A stretch of 21,987 nt of DNA, taken from assembly GCA_019155205.2 (NCBI GenBank), contig JAHNZQ020000016.1, positions 1,654,083 to 1,676,069 on the forward strand, written 5' to 3'. Positions 1 to 8,581 of the stretch are shown here, in pieces (the stretch's first letter is position 1; each line of letters begins with the position of its first letter). Source of the DNA: Gracilaria vermiculophylla (taxonomy: Eukaryota > Rhodophyta > Florideophyceae > Gracilariales > Gracilariaceae). The notes beneath the pieces were generated by a model, which searched no databases, was not told where the DNA came from, and saw only the letters and a program-made list of their open reading frames with translations. A program made the translations under genes and the position numbers.

Positions 1-2
1 GC

Positions 3-128
3 GGTAGTGGGGAAAACTCGGTGGTGGAAAACATCGACCAGTCTGTGACCCCGGTCAGTTCGGTTGTGAGTACAGTTGACCTTTCACGGCCCATGTCTCA
101 ACTTGTGGAATCCTGTTCGATCATGTAA
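3..128 (+). CDS. possible C-terminal end of an unidentified protein (5' end outside window)
   Basis: A frame open from the window edge runs 41 codons to a TAA at 126-128. Its composition is protein-like: rich in Ser and Val, with scattered acidic residues, ending in VESCSIM. I do not recognise a family. An open run this short is not rare by chance, so the support is composition only. It could be the tail of a host gene that enters the window from the left, cut off from its neighbours by the Tc1-like element starting at 438. Extending the contig leftwards would decide it. Confidence 0.25.
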   Translation, partial: GSGENSVVENIDQSVTPVSSVVSTVDLSRPMSQLVESCSIM

Positions 129-435
129 GATCTGTACTTGATTTCACTGCGAGTGGTTTTATCGTTATGGGTATGTGTGAGGCATTCTTCCTCTTAAAGA
201 CATGTGCATTGTCGATTAGCATCTCCAGCTGTAAACTAATGTTTACTTTATCTCACCCTTTTTCGTTTTGCGTGTCCATAGTGCTTGGCTTCGGGTTTAC
301 TAACCAAACTCTGTGTGCTATTTTAGACTTCCGAATGGCGAATTTCTTTTTTGCGGTGTTGCAATACTGTGGGAAAATGAATTTTTTGTAAGTGGGGATT
401 GCAAATTACAGCAGTCGTGCGGCGGCCATGAAATC
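129..435. other. no recognisable gene
   Basis: Only short overlapping open frames with odd composition (Cys and Phe rich) occur here, and none resembles a known family. The segment would serve as 3' flank if the upstream frame is a gene. It ends at the TA dinucleotide (436-437) used by the Tc1-like element. Confidence 0.5.
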
Positions 436-594
436 TACAGACTGTTTCAAAAACATACGACATGCTGTGAAATACCAATAAAGATACCAAATGTATACTG
501 TACGCCTACAAAAATAGGTTTCAGAAAAAAGTAAAGTCAAAAAACCGTTTCAAAAACATATGATCATCAATAGCAAATCTTTACTGCGCGACGC

Positions 595-1588
595 TTAATA
601 GTTTATTTTGCATCCTTTTTGCTGTATAACGCTAATACCACGTTTTCGCATCACATTGATGTACTTTTCTACAGTTGAAACTGGTATAGATTTCTAGCAA
701 TTTTTAATACAGTTTCTGACTTCACAAACTGTCTGAAATTGCCTTACGTGCGCATAAACCATCCTCGCCAGTAGTCCCCAAACGCTTTCAATTGGGTGTA
801 AATCTAGTGATGGGGCCGGCCACTCTAAAACAGATACTTCAGACTCCTGTAGCCAAATTTTGATTAATGATAGAGTGTGTACAGGCGCATTATTTTGATG
901 AAAAATGAACATTTCTTTATGAAAACATAAACAAAATGGTAGCAAAAAATTGTATTGAACTTCTTGATATTTTTCCACCTTCGTGTTTTTTTCAATCAAC
1001 GCCATTTCCGTTAGACCTTTTTAGGTATGCCTGGCCAAACCATTAGAGAGCCTCCACCTGAATGCCTAGCATAAACTTCATGACGTTCCTTACAAAGATC
1101 GTGCTAATAATCTTTGTAGCAATCTGGTCCGTTAAAATTGAAATTATTTTCACCAATAAAAATAACATTTTCCCATTCTTTTTTCCAGTACCCTTTTCAG
1201 CACACTAGTCAACCCTCTTCTGCTTGTGATGGTCTTGGAGAAAGAAAGTGGGTTTCATTTACTTATATTTAAATACATTTGTGCTGTTTATCCGCTTCTA
1301 CATAGTAGATTTAGAAATGTTGAGATTGAGATTTTTTCAACTTTTTTTGCGAGATACTTTTCCTCTGCAAAACTTTTTTTTGATTCGTTTTTTATCTGCT
1401 GGGCTGAGCTTCTTCAGGCGTCCGAAAGATCGTTTTAATCCATAAAAAGTCGGGTTTTTGAGAAATGCAGCCATTGTGACCCTAGAACGCTTTACGTTTT
1501 CAGCGATAGCACTGTTGGCATGTTTTTCGGCGTTTAATCTTACGATATGAAGCTGTTTTGGCTTGGAAAGTGGCAGGCTTCGGGCCAT
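595..1588 (-). pseudogene. Tc1-like transposase pseudogene (DD34E type)
   Basis: Transposases of this family bind the terminal repeats through an N-terminal paired-like helix-turn-helix region and cut and join DNA with a DDE catalytic domain. The reading starts at ATG 1588 with MARSLPLSKPK, and an HTH-like, strongly basic region runs to about 1337. A middle section (about 1336-1006) is readable only with frame changes. The C-terminal part (1005-694) includes NNAPVH and WPAPSLDLHPIESVWG. A TAG at 694-696 interrupts it, and the same frame then continues to a natural stop at 595. Spacing from the second catalytic position to Glu of HPIE is 34 residues, the Tc1 value. Both catalytic Asp positions read Asn (FNGPD and QNNAPVH), so the protein would be inactive even without the stops. 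Full length would be about 330 residues, normal for the family. Confidence 0.85.
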
Positions 1589-1665
1589 TTTTAATGGAAA
1601 GAAGACAGATTACAAAAAATTTTGAAGCGATTCTACATAGACTAAGTGCAAAATCTTTTCTACAG

Positions 1666-2103
1666 TTGTAAAAAATTCTAGTATAATGAATCTTGTTAAT
1701 GCAAATTATGAATGCTAATGCAACTTAATATGTTTGAGTTGTGAAATCGTGAGCATTGCAAAACAGACCTCACTGAGTTGAGCTCGTTGTAAATGCATGC
1801 GAAGGGCTTAAGAGTATTTCATGAATATGCATCATCTACGTAAAAGCAGATCCGCCGTGCAAGCAAAGGCAGAACAATCGTCATACAGTGCGAGCAAACA
1901 TAAGTGCACGCTGTAAGGGCTCAGACCCAAACCGTCAGGTTATAAAAAAAGCCACTAGATAGAGCACTAGAAGGGAGAAAAGAGGATAAAAAAGCCGCGG
2001 AGTTTTGACCTCTGCAAGTCATTTTGTTTATTAATTTGCTTGTAGAGTTAATTCCGTGTCTACTATCCTTTATTTGTCATCATGTGTTTGGGCAATTCCG
2101 CAA
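1666..2103. other. about 430-bp insert inside the right arm of the Tc1-like element
   Basis: In the related copy at the end of the window, the stretch between the inner and outer end repeats is short and continuous (about 21870-21940). Here the matching sequence (GATTCTACATAGACT...CTACAG, 1628-1663) breaks off at about 1666 and resumes at about 2104 (TACAAATTTGGCGCAC). The intervening DNA has no open frame of note and no terminal inverted repeats that I can see. It is either an inserted non-autonomous element or filler DNA. Borders are approximate to within about 10 bases. Confidence 0.55.
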
Positions 2104-2195
2104 AAGTACAAATTTGGCGCACTTTTGAGGGATAATATGTTTTTGAAACGCACTTTGTTTATCATAACTGCTGCGCTGCAAGTGTGTGCAAGTGT

Positions 2196-2601
2196 CTATT
2201 GGACCAGCTACCTCATATAAGGTCAAACGACCTCATATGAGGTCAGTTTTACTTTCTTTAGAATTGTACCAAAACATTTGAAAATTTTCCAATTTCTTTT
2301 CAATATGATATCTTTATTGTGTCTACTAGACCGGCAGCGCCGAACCATGTCCACAACACTCAAACAACATTCGTAGCTGTTTAATCAGTCGTGGTTGTCA
2401 ACAACATCCGTGAATTGGTGCCATGAAGACAGATCTTTGCAGAACTTGATCAGCTCCGTAGGCCATTTTTCAAGTTTAAAATTCGAAATGTTAAGGCCTG
2501 CAGATCAGATTTCAATATTTTTTTTAATTTTGCGTGATGGCGCGCTAACCTCATATGAGGTCAATTTGACCTCTTATGGGGTCAGCGCACTTGTCCGATA
2601 G
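2196..2601. mobile_element. short terminal-inverted-repeat element (MITE-like) with palindromic repeats
   Basis: The left end reads CTATTGGACCAGCTACCTCA and the inverted right end reads CTATCGGACAAGTGCGCTGA. Both continue into two spaced copies of an ACCTCATATGAGGT-like unit. The copy at 2230-2245 is a perfect 16-base palindrome (GACCTCATATGAGGTC). The pair of units is mirrored at the right end (about 2549-2585). The 406-bp body has no coding potential that I trust. No clear target-site duplication is visible, so the family is unassigned and the exact outer limits are uncertain. Confidence 0.6.
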
Positions 2602-2609
2602 TCACCAGC

Positions 2610-3020
2610 ATGGAAGAAGATCGTGATAATGTCATGCTACGTTGCTCACAAGGAAATGCAACTCGTGGACATATTTTGATCGAACATCAAGAAAACAGGG
2701 GCAAATCGGTTAAACAGCTGGTTAACGAAACGCTATACAGGGTTCTAGCCTTCTCGAGGAAAGAAAAATACCTATGAAATGGACCTCTGCTGTGATCGGA
2801 ATTCAGCGCAGCATCCATCTCCAAGAGGGAGCTATTGACGAGTTGAAGAAGCAGGCATAACTTCGTCTATTGTTGCCAGTGGACGGTGCGAAGAACGAAA
2901 AGGCTTTGAATTTCCTGCAACCAGTTTAAGCTCAGATTATGAGTGACGTCCTCATCGATATAAAGGTCTTCAAGCTGTGCAGTGACGTTGCATCAACAGT
3001 GATTTTCTTATGGAATTGAT
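2610..3020 (+). pseudogene. coding-like relic, unrecognised
   Basis: From ATG 2610 a 55-codon frame with normal protein composition begins MEEDRDNVMLRCSQGN and stops at about 2775-2777. Immediately after, a second frame (from ATG 2774) reads MKWTSAVIGIQRSIHLQEGA and ends at 2858. It remains readable with two stops up to SDVLIDIKVFKLC near 2990. The switch of frame at about 2765-2775 with no loss of composition suggests a decayed gene with an indel, or an exon series I cannot resolve. I do not recognise a family. Chance remains possible. Confidence 0.25.
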
Positions 3021-4738
3021 CGCAGGAGATTTAGTCTTTGATCCACTGCAAACTACTTCCTTTCAGACACGCGACACAGGCAGACACCTGAATTCATCCA
3101 GACTATGATGTTTTTACGAGTCGGTGGTAAGTTTTCGATAAAAGAAAGGTCAAAAGTCATTTGGCTTGTTTTCATGAGGTATTTTGCTTCGGTTTGATGT
3201 TCTATTTGCTTTGGTCCTAGATCAGAGTACAGGAATTCCTACCAGACGGATATCTTGGCAAAGTGATGGTCATCAGATAAATAATGAATGAAACAGGCTA
3301 ATCTCGGCCCCGGATCGCATGGTTTCTTTCGCAGTTTTGGTCCCATGAAATGATTCTTACCTCGGTACTGTATCGCTCAACCTTATCCCTTCTCTTTGTT
3401 ACTAGTCGTCGTTCTATACTCTCCCTTCTACGCCACATCACCGTATCGACGCACTGCAAACCAATCGTGCAATGCTCTGCCCCCTCGACTTCGCTGTGGA
3501 AGCCTCTCTAGCTAGTGTCTAACGTACACGACAGTTGGCCTCATAGCGGAAATAATGCGATTAGACTGAATGCATAGGCTGTGTTGCAACTTGGGCTTTC
3601 AAGCAAGGGTTTCAGAGCCATTCACCTGAAAAGGATGAGCACCTGTCCTGTATGTCCTACGGCTCCTACATTACGGGACACTTTCATCGAAAGTTTGCAT
3701 GAATGAGATGGCGCGTTTTCTGTGAAAATATCGTTATGAAAGCAATCATCGGTTCAGAATTTCCTTGTCGTCTCCCTTGCAATTTCTCTCAGTTTCATCA
3801 GCTTCATGGCTCACGAGCGTCGCAATGTGATAGACTTGGGTTAGGTACAGAATACGTCATCCTGACAAATGTGCGGCGCGTAATGCTGAGAATTGAAAAA
3901 TCAGCGCGCTCTCGGCAACCTCTGGACAACTCTCGGCAGATAAGTTGAAGGGTTCGCTGTCTTACGGATTATATACTTTCGGGGCTTTCGTATTCCGGAC
4001 AACGTGCCCCAGCTGTATTATTTTCTGCTCGGCGAATGCCATATCTAAAGGTCAGCCTATCAAGCTCTGCTTCGTCCCACTTTCACTCGTCACATCCAAA
4101 TGATCCTAGGCAGATTGTAAGATTCTAGCATTGGCACGTCCATGTAAGAAAGGTCCTGAATTTCTTTCGCCTCGGCCCTCCTTTCTCGACATCAGGTTGC
4201 AAAAGGCGTCAGCTTACTCGTTTATGCGCATCTCGGTTGACTTTGCTTTCTACCGTCGAACTATTTTATCTTCAGCGGGTCACAGAATGAATTCGTGTGT
4301 AGTTGCCTACCCTTCCCCTCCATGAATCGGTCCATACAATATTTTCAGATCACACGTTGCCTCCTAAGATTTCTTTCGTCTATGTTCTCTTTGTGATAAT
4401 GAAACCAAAACATACTATCATGTGGATGTCTGTCTTTCGCGCTAGTTGCGCCATAACTCCGGGCACTCTTCCATCGCCCTGTCAAGTAAAGCACATCTCG
4501 TCGAACAAAATGAGAGAAATGCAGTTTACCACATGCATGCAAATAAAAAAACTAAGACGCTCGGTAGAGTACGTCTTCTTCATTCATCACAGACTTTAAC
4601 CCGAGAAGCTTCGCCGAACCCGCGAGACCCTGATATCAAGAAAACTCCCCCATTCTACCCTTCAAGCAACGGCAGCCTGCATATTTCGGAACAAGGCCAT
4701 CGTCTCACAGCATTTGCGAAATATCCATCAACACGATT
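3021..4738. other. no recognisable gene or repeat
   Basis: Open frames here are short, mutually overlapping and of unnatural composition. I found no copy of the repeats seen elsewhere in the window and no tRNA-like fold. The right part lies directly downstream of the deoxyribonucleotidase stop (4739) and should contain its 3' untranslated region, but no AATAAA signal is evident on the minus strand close to the stop. Confidence 0.5.
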
Positions 4739-5317
4739 CTAGTCCATGTCGAAGTAATTGCTAAGCACCGCTTTCCACTCGGCCCAGTTCTTCATTCTTG
4801 GCCTATCATCGACCTCAAGGTTGTATGGCTGTTCGAAGACGATATGCTCCCAGTCTGGTTTAACACACTTTCCCTTGACAACTGGCTTGTCATCTATCAA
4901 TACTGTTCCTTTCACAATTGTCTTGTCCCGCGTGATCACGATTCTCGCCAAGAACTCCTCGCCCAACCATTTTCTGACCCATCCGTATTTTTCTGCGACG
5001 CAAGTCTCGTATTGCAATGGATGAGGCGCTGTGCACAACATTACGTGCAGACCGGCATCAGACATTTCACGAATGGCTCCGATAGAGCCAGGCTGCGGCT
5101 CTAAGGCAGCGAAAAAACCAGGTGTTGACATTATTTCAATTGCGACAGGCATGAGATCATCGTCAAAGTTCTGTTCGAGTTCAAAATGTTTTCGGTGCTT
5201 GATAATGTCCGGCGAGTCTTCCGGTCTCAAAGCCGCCCATCGCTTGGCAAACTCTTTATCCCAATTCACCAGCGTATTGTCCATGTCCACCAAAACTACT
5301 TTCCTCATTTCCGCCAT
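4739..5317 (-). CDS. 5'(3')-deoxyribonucleotidase (NT5C family, HAD fold)
   Basis: Enzymes of this family dephosphorylate deoxynucleoside monophosphates (chiefly dUMP, dTMP) and help keep dNTP pools balanced, in the cytosol or in mitochondria. The 192-residue product is of normal family length. Visible HAD motifs are DMDNT at residues 11-15 (Asp11 nucleophile, Asp13 acid/base), CTAP at 95-98 (motif II Thr96), TRDKT at 129-133 (Lys132) and LIDDKP at 140-145 (metal-binding Asp pair). Family-typical stretches FERQ-like EQPYNLEV, PDWEHIVF and the C-terminal NWAEWKAVLSNYF are also present. The start chosen (5317) lies eight residues before the first core strand and has A at -3 and G at +4, a strong Kozak context. 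It is a single exon with no stops. It is the only intact gene in the window, flanked by noncoding DNA and transposons. Family assignment is firm; substrate preference is not readable. Confidence 0.93.
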   Translation of the reverse strand: MAEMRKVVLVDMDNTLVNWDKEFAKRWAALRPEDSPDIIKHRKHFELEQNFDDDLMPVAIEIMSTPGFFAALEPQPGSIGAIREMSDAGLHVMLCTAPHPLQYETCVAEKYGWVRKWLGEEFLARIVITRDKTIVKGTVLIDDKPVVKGKCVKPDWEHIVFEQPYNLEVDDRPRMKNWAEWKAVLSNYFDMD

Positions 5318-5449
5318 CTTGCTTCGTCTCCGCGACAGTAACTGATACTTTCTCGCTGTTTGCGGAAATTTTGACCGTGGTCGCGATAAAAGAAGCCCAG
5401 CGCTGCGCTCCGACCCACAAAGATGGGAGGCTATAAATGATGCATACAT
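5318..5449 (-). other. in-frame N-terminal extension of the deoxyribonucleotidase, possible transit peptide
   Basis: The frame stays open upstream of Met 5317, as far as 5614. From ATG 5449 (A at -3) the extension is 44 residues, starting MYASFIASHLCGSERSAG. It is rich in Arg, Ser, Leu and Ala with one acidic residue, and ends in RRRSK before the core start. That is the composition of a mitochondrial or plastid presequence. If used, it would give a 236-residue organellar form beside the 192-residue cytosolic form. Alternatively it is simply 5' untranslated DNA that happens to be open. Confidence 0.4.
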
Positions 5450-6299
5450 CGTTGAAGGTAATGTCTGCCTGCAACGGGGGCATTTCAGATTATTTTGGCA
5501 GACTGCAATCCATGATATGCGGTTCAGGTCCACACAGCACGACCACGTGGAATCGACGCCCATTACCTTTCGAAAGTTGAACAGTCTGACTTTACACGTT
5601 GCCAAAAAACTCATAAATGTCCGCTTCAGGGCATTTTCCGTTCATGTCCACTCCCATTCCACTTTTACATCCCCTCACCACAACCATCTAAAGAATAACA
5701 TGCATCTCTGACTCACAACGCTTTTGAAGTTCTCGCCGTGAAGCAACTATTGACTTATAATTTGGCGTAATTATTGGGTTTTTGATGTAGAACCTACTTT
5801 CAATGTTAAGAAGTACTTCTACCAGCCTCAACCTGTTGTTTAATTACTTTGCTTAGGGTTTCGGTTTTTTTTCGTGAAAGCTTAAAAAATGTTATATACA
5901 AGATTATTGCTACCTCCTGGTGCTATGCCTTTATTTGCACCAAATAAGATCAAGTTCATATATGTAAGCTTTTCAGTAGCATCCGTATCGCGTTACAGAT
6001 TACAGTGATAGTTTTCTTCATCAAGAAACCATTTCACGATCTTTGTTAATACTTTTTAAAGAGAAGAGAATTTCATTGAGAAAAAGCTTTCTATGTATTT
6101 TGCACGATGCAAGATTATCATTCGCGAAAATGACAAACTTGTTACATTTGGGCTAATAATTGCAGAGTCCACACAATAAAGATCAGCAATTGCGAAACAC
6201 AGAACACTCTTAGAACAGATTCGATTTTGCTGTTTTGCTACGATACTCTCGTTTATGCTGAAAATAAAATGGAAAAAAACCAGTATTTGTACTGCAATG
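5450..6299. other. AT-rich intergenic DNA
   Basis: No coding frame or repeat family is recognised. The part next to 5450 should hold the promoter and leader of the deoxyribonucleotidase gene. An in-frame opening continues to 5614 on the minus strand but its translation is low in credibility. From about 5700 the sequence becomes clearly AT-rich. Confidence 0.5.
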
Positions 6300-6301
6300 T
6301 A

Positions 6302-7591
6302 AAGTCTGTTTCAAAAGTATAGGACACCTGGCATTGTGATGCAAATCATAGTTTCTAGTAGTTTACTGTGGTGCTTCCAAAATCAGTTTTCAAAAAACTT
6401 CAAGTTTAAAAACGGTTTTAAAATCATAGGACATTTCTCTTTCAAACTTCATTTTGCCTTCTTCAGTAGTTAATTTTCGCTTTTATGTACTAAATAATAC
6501 TAATCCAACGCTTCTGCATCGCGTTTCTCTAACGTCCCTTACTTTAAATATTCATAGTTTTCGCGCTGTTTCCAATGCTTTTGCTTTAATCAAGACCTGT
6601 TCAGAATGGCCTAAAATGGCCATAAATCATTCTAACAAGTACATCTTATTCATTTTCAAAAGTTTTTACGTGAACTTAACCCATAAGTATCTGCATGGCA
6701 TTACTTTAGAGCAAGCAAAGAATGCTTTTCATTACTTAAAAACTTCTAAACGGAGGCGCTATCTTATTGAAAAACCAGTTTACATTTCTGATCAGATATG
6801 TACAATTTTATATAACGTTGTACGAAAGCATTTCTAAGCATTTTTGAGTCTATAAGACTTACTGAAAAGGGTCTATATGTATTTGTTTTCATCGAGAGTT
6901 TAGTGCATGGCATAATGTAAGCTTTAATAGAACGTTTATATGTTCATATTTTGTTTGACCTTTTGGCTTATGATAGATATGTATCAGACACTGCCGTTCA
7001 TCACAATCAATGTTTTACTCAATTTAGAATTCATTCTTTTCGCAGCTGTCTTTTTTTTAATGCTCCTTGCACACTGTGGCACTATGTTTTGTTTATTTGG
7101 AACTTTCAAATGGAAATAATGTTCAGATTTATAAACAGAAAAAATTTTGAAGCGTTTTTCATAACCATTTTATTTATTTTCTGTAAACGTATCATTCTTT
7201 TCATGGGTTTTTAGAGCAAAATACATAGCCAGGAGACTTTTATGGCAGACAGATATGTATATTGGTGTAGCTGAGCATAATTAGGCTATCAATAATACTT
7301 TATATTTATATTACAGTAAATACTAAAGAGATTGATATAAAAATGAGAACAAAAGATATAGATCTATGCTACGGATTGACGTGTTGTGTTATAAGCTATT
7401 ACTGCAGAAGAGTTCATGTCTTTTTGAGTAAACAAAACAACGTGTTGTGGAAATAATTATGCGCGAGTTCGAAATGTTTTATACTTTTGAAACGCGTTTT
7501 TGAGGGTTTTAACGAATGGGGGTGGCTACAGAAGGGAAACTTCTATATTTTGCCTCGCTTTTGCACTGTCCTATAGTTTTGAAACGCACTC
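6302..7591. mobile_element. element with Tc1-type IR/DR ends but no recognisable transposase
   Basis: It is flanked by TA on both sides (6300-6301 and 7592-7593). The left tip AAGTCTGTTTCAAAAGTATA and the inverted right tip GAGTGCGTTTCAAAACTATA match closely and both continue into GGACA. Inner copies lie about 100 bp inside: ACGGTTTTAAAATCATAGGA at about 6412 on the left and, inverted, ACGCGTTTCAAAAGTATAAA near 7478-7497 on the right. At 1290 bp it has the size of an autonomous Tc1 element. The interior is very AT-rich and its frames (6454-6837, 6951-7214) show no HTH or DDE motif that I can see. It may be an old, thoroughly mutated copy or a non-autonomous carrier of unrelated DNA. Confidence 0.7.
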
Positions 7592-7593
7592 TA

Positions 7594-7833
7594 CTCCTCG
7601 ACTCTGAGGCAATTGCATCCATGAAGCGATACACTAGCGCCGCACTTTTCACAGCCACTTATCACTGGCAACCTGAAGTGCAACGCCCTTCCAGGGGATT
7701 TCTTACGACTTAGTCGGTACTTGCACTCCGAAGAGGTATGGTTATTTTGTGAAGGTTACCGCAGCGGTTGGCCGCTGAGGTGCACGCCGGACTGCCGGGT
7801 AACACACGTGGGTACAGTAGGGGTGCATGGCAT
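7594..7833. other. no recognisable gene
   Basis: This mixed-composition DNA between the Tc1-type element ending at 7591 and the LTR-like block starting at 7834 has no motif or repeat that I can assign. Confidence 0.4.
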
Positions 7834-8286
7834 TGCTGGACAAATTAGATATTTTACTCAGATAATTTTGGGCGGCGCGCCCCACTGTCAGGGTGGCGCG
7901 CCGACTACAGTATATATACCCCGCTACGGAAGCTGCCCAGTAAACCCTATTACGGCCCCCAAGAGGGTTGTGGCTCTGAACGTTTCCGCCTCCGGCGTCG
8001 CTTACCGCTGCTGCGTGTTAGCACCCGTTTGCACGGCAGTTCATCCTCCCTCAAGACTTAAAGAGTATCATCACAACTTGTGTCTATCCCTTACCGACAT
8101 TGTCGTGTACTCGTCCCAGTATTGGATCCTGTTTTTGTTGCTCTTTTCGTCCCGTGCCCACACACCGGTGGACACGCTGTCACTCCGGGTACCTACCGTA
8201 CCCTTCACTCTTACTCGCTCGCGGGACTCCGTACCGATTACTCGTGGTTCCTGCCGCTCCGCATTCGAGTAGTCTCATACTCAACA
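7834..8286 (+). repeat. solo-LTR-like block, copia type (tentative)
   Basis: The block starts TGCTGGACAAATTAG and ends CTCATACTCAACA, so the tips are TGCTG...CAACA. These are near-inverted and of the TGTTG...CAACA form usual in copia-type LTRs. It contains a TATA box (7911-7918) about 80 bp from the left tip, where an LTR promoter is expected, preceded by a GC-rich hairpin. No second copy exists in the window and I see no target-site duplication, so the borders rest on the tips alone. The open frames crossing it look like translated noncoding DNA. Confidence 0.35.
7873..7918 (+). promoter_or_regulatory. GC hairpin followed by TATA box
   Basis: CGGCGCGCC (7873-7881) and GGCGCGCCG (7895-7903) form a perfect 9-bp inverted repeat around a 13-base loop. 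TATATATA (7911-7918) follows eight bases later. This looks like an RNA polymerase II core promoter with an upstream palindromic site. No intact gene follows it, which fits a promoter belonging to an LTR remnant. Confidence 0.5.
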
Positions 8287-8560
8287 CTCTAGGTAGCCTC
8301 CTGAACGGCTGTTCTCGATCTTACAAACCGGCTTCGCCGTGGCACGCCCAGAGTAGCTCTGCTTGCTTTGCTACCGTAGAAGGGGAAGATTCCGAACGTC
8401 TTCGTGGTGTTTTCCCGCCTCTGGCGTGGCACTACACAACCTTCCAATAAGTATGGTAAAAAATGTACGGGATGCAATTCCTCGTAAAGTGGTAGCGCGT
8501 ATGGCCTCCTTTCTCATCCATCAATCATAAATGCAAACGCCTTCGCCTGTTGAAAAGCAC
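8287..8560. other. no recognisable gene
   Basis: CT-rich sequence continues from the LTR-like block. If that block is a copia LTR this could be a remnant of its leader, but I see no primer-binding site or coding remnant. Confidence 0.4.
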
Positions 8561-8581
8561 ACGGTGCGTTTCCAAAACATA
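8561..8581 (+). repeat. isolated Tc1-type end repeat
   Basis: ACGGTGCGTTTCCAAAACAT is a further copy of the Tc1-family tip and directly abuts the tip of the next element at 8582. The junction is a TA, so the downstream element probably inserted into the TA of an older element's end. Confidence 0.6.

Larger units (their letters stand above)
438..2157 (-). mobile_element. decayed Tc1-like DNA transposon, IR/DR type, interrupted
   Basis: The left end starts at 438, just after TA (436-437), with CAGACTGTTTCAAAAACATA. A second copy of the same motif lies inside at about 543 (CCGTTTCAAAAACATA). On the right, the reverse complement carries an inner copy near 1609-1633 and an outer copy at about 2131-2155 (GTGCGTTTCAAAAACATA). 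Each end therefore has two direct repeats, as in IR/DR Tc1 elements. The strand between the ends encodes a broken Tc1 transposase. The exact right border is blurred: the expected TA is not directly at the tip, and the nearest one is at 2160-2161. Without the insert at about 1666-2103 the element would be about 1.28 kb, a normal Tc1 size. Confidence 0.8.

Noticed and set aside
167..534. Two overlapping plus-strand frames of about 74 codons
   Set aside because: Cys/Phe-rich translations with no family resemblance; they run into the left end of the Tc1-like element, so they are unlikely genes.
3703..4325. Short plus-strand frames between the relic at 2610 and the deoxyribonucleotidase
   Set aside because: Unnatural composition, no motifs, no start context; chance frames.
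7721..8272. 183-codon plus-strand frame
   Set aside because: It crosses the LTR-like block, including the hairpin and TATA box, and its composition is that of translated noncoding CT-rich DNA.
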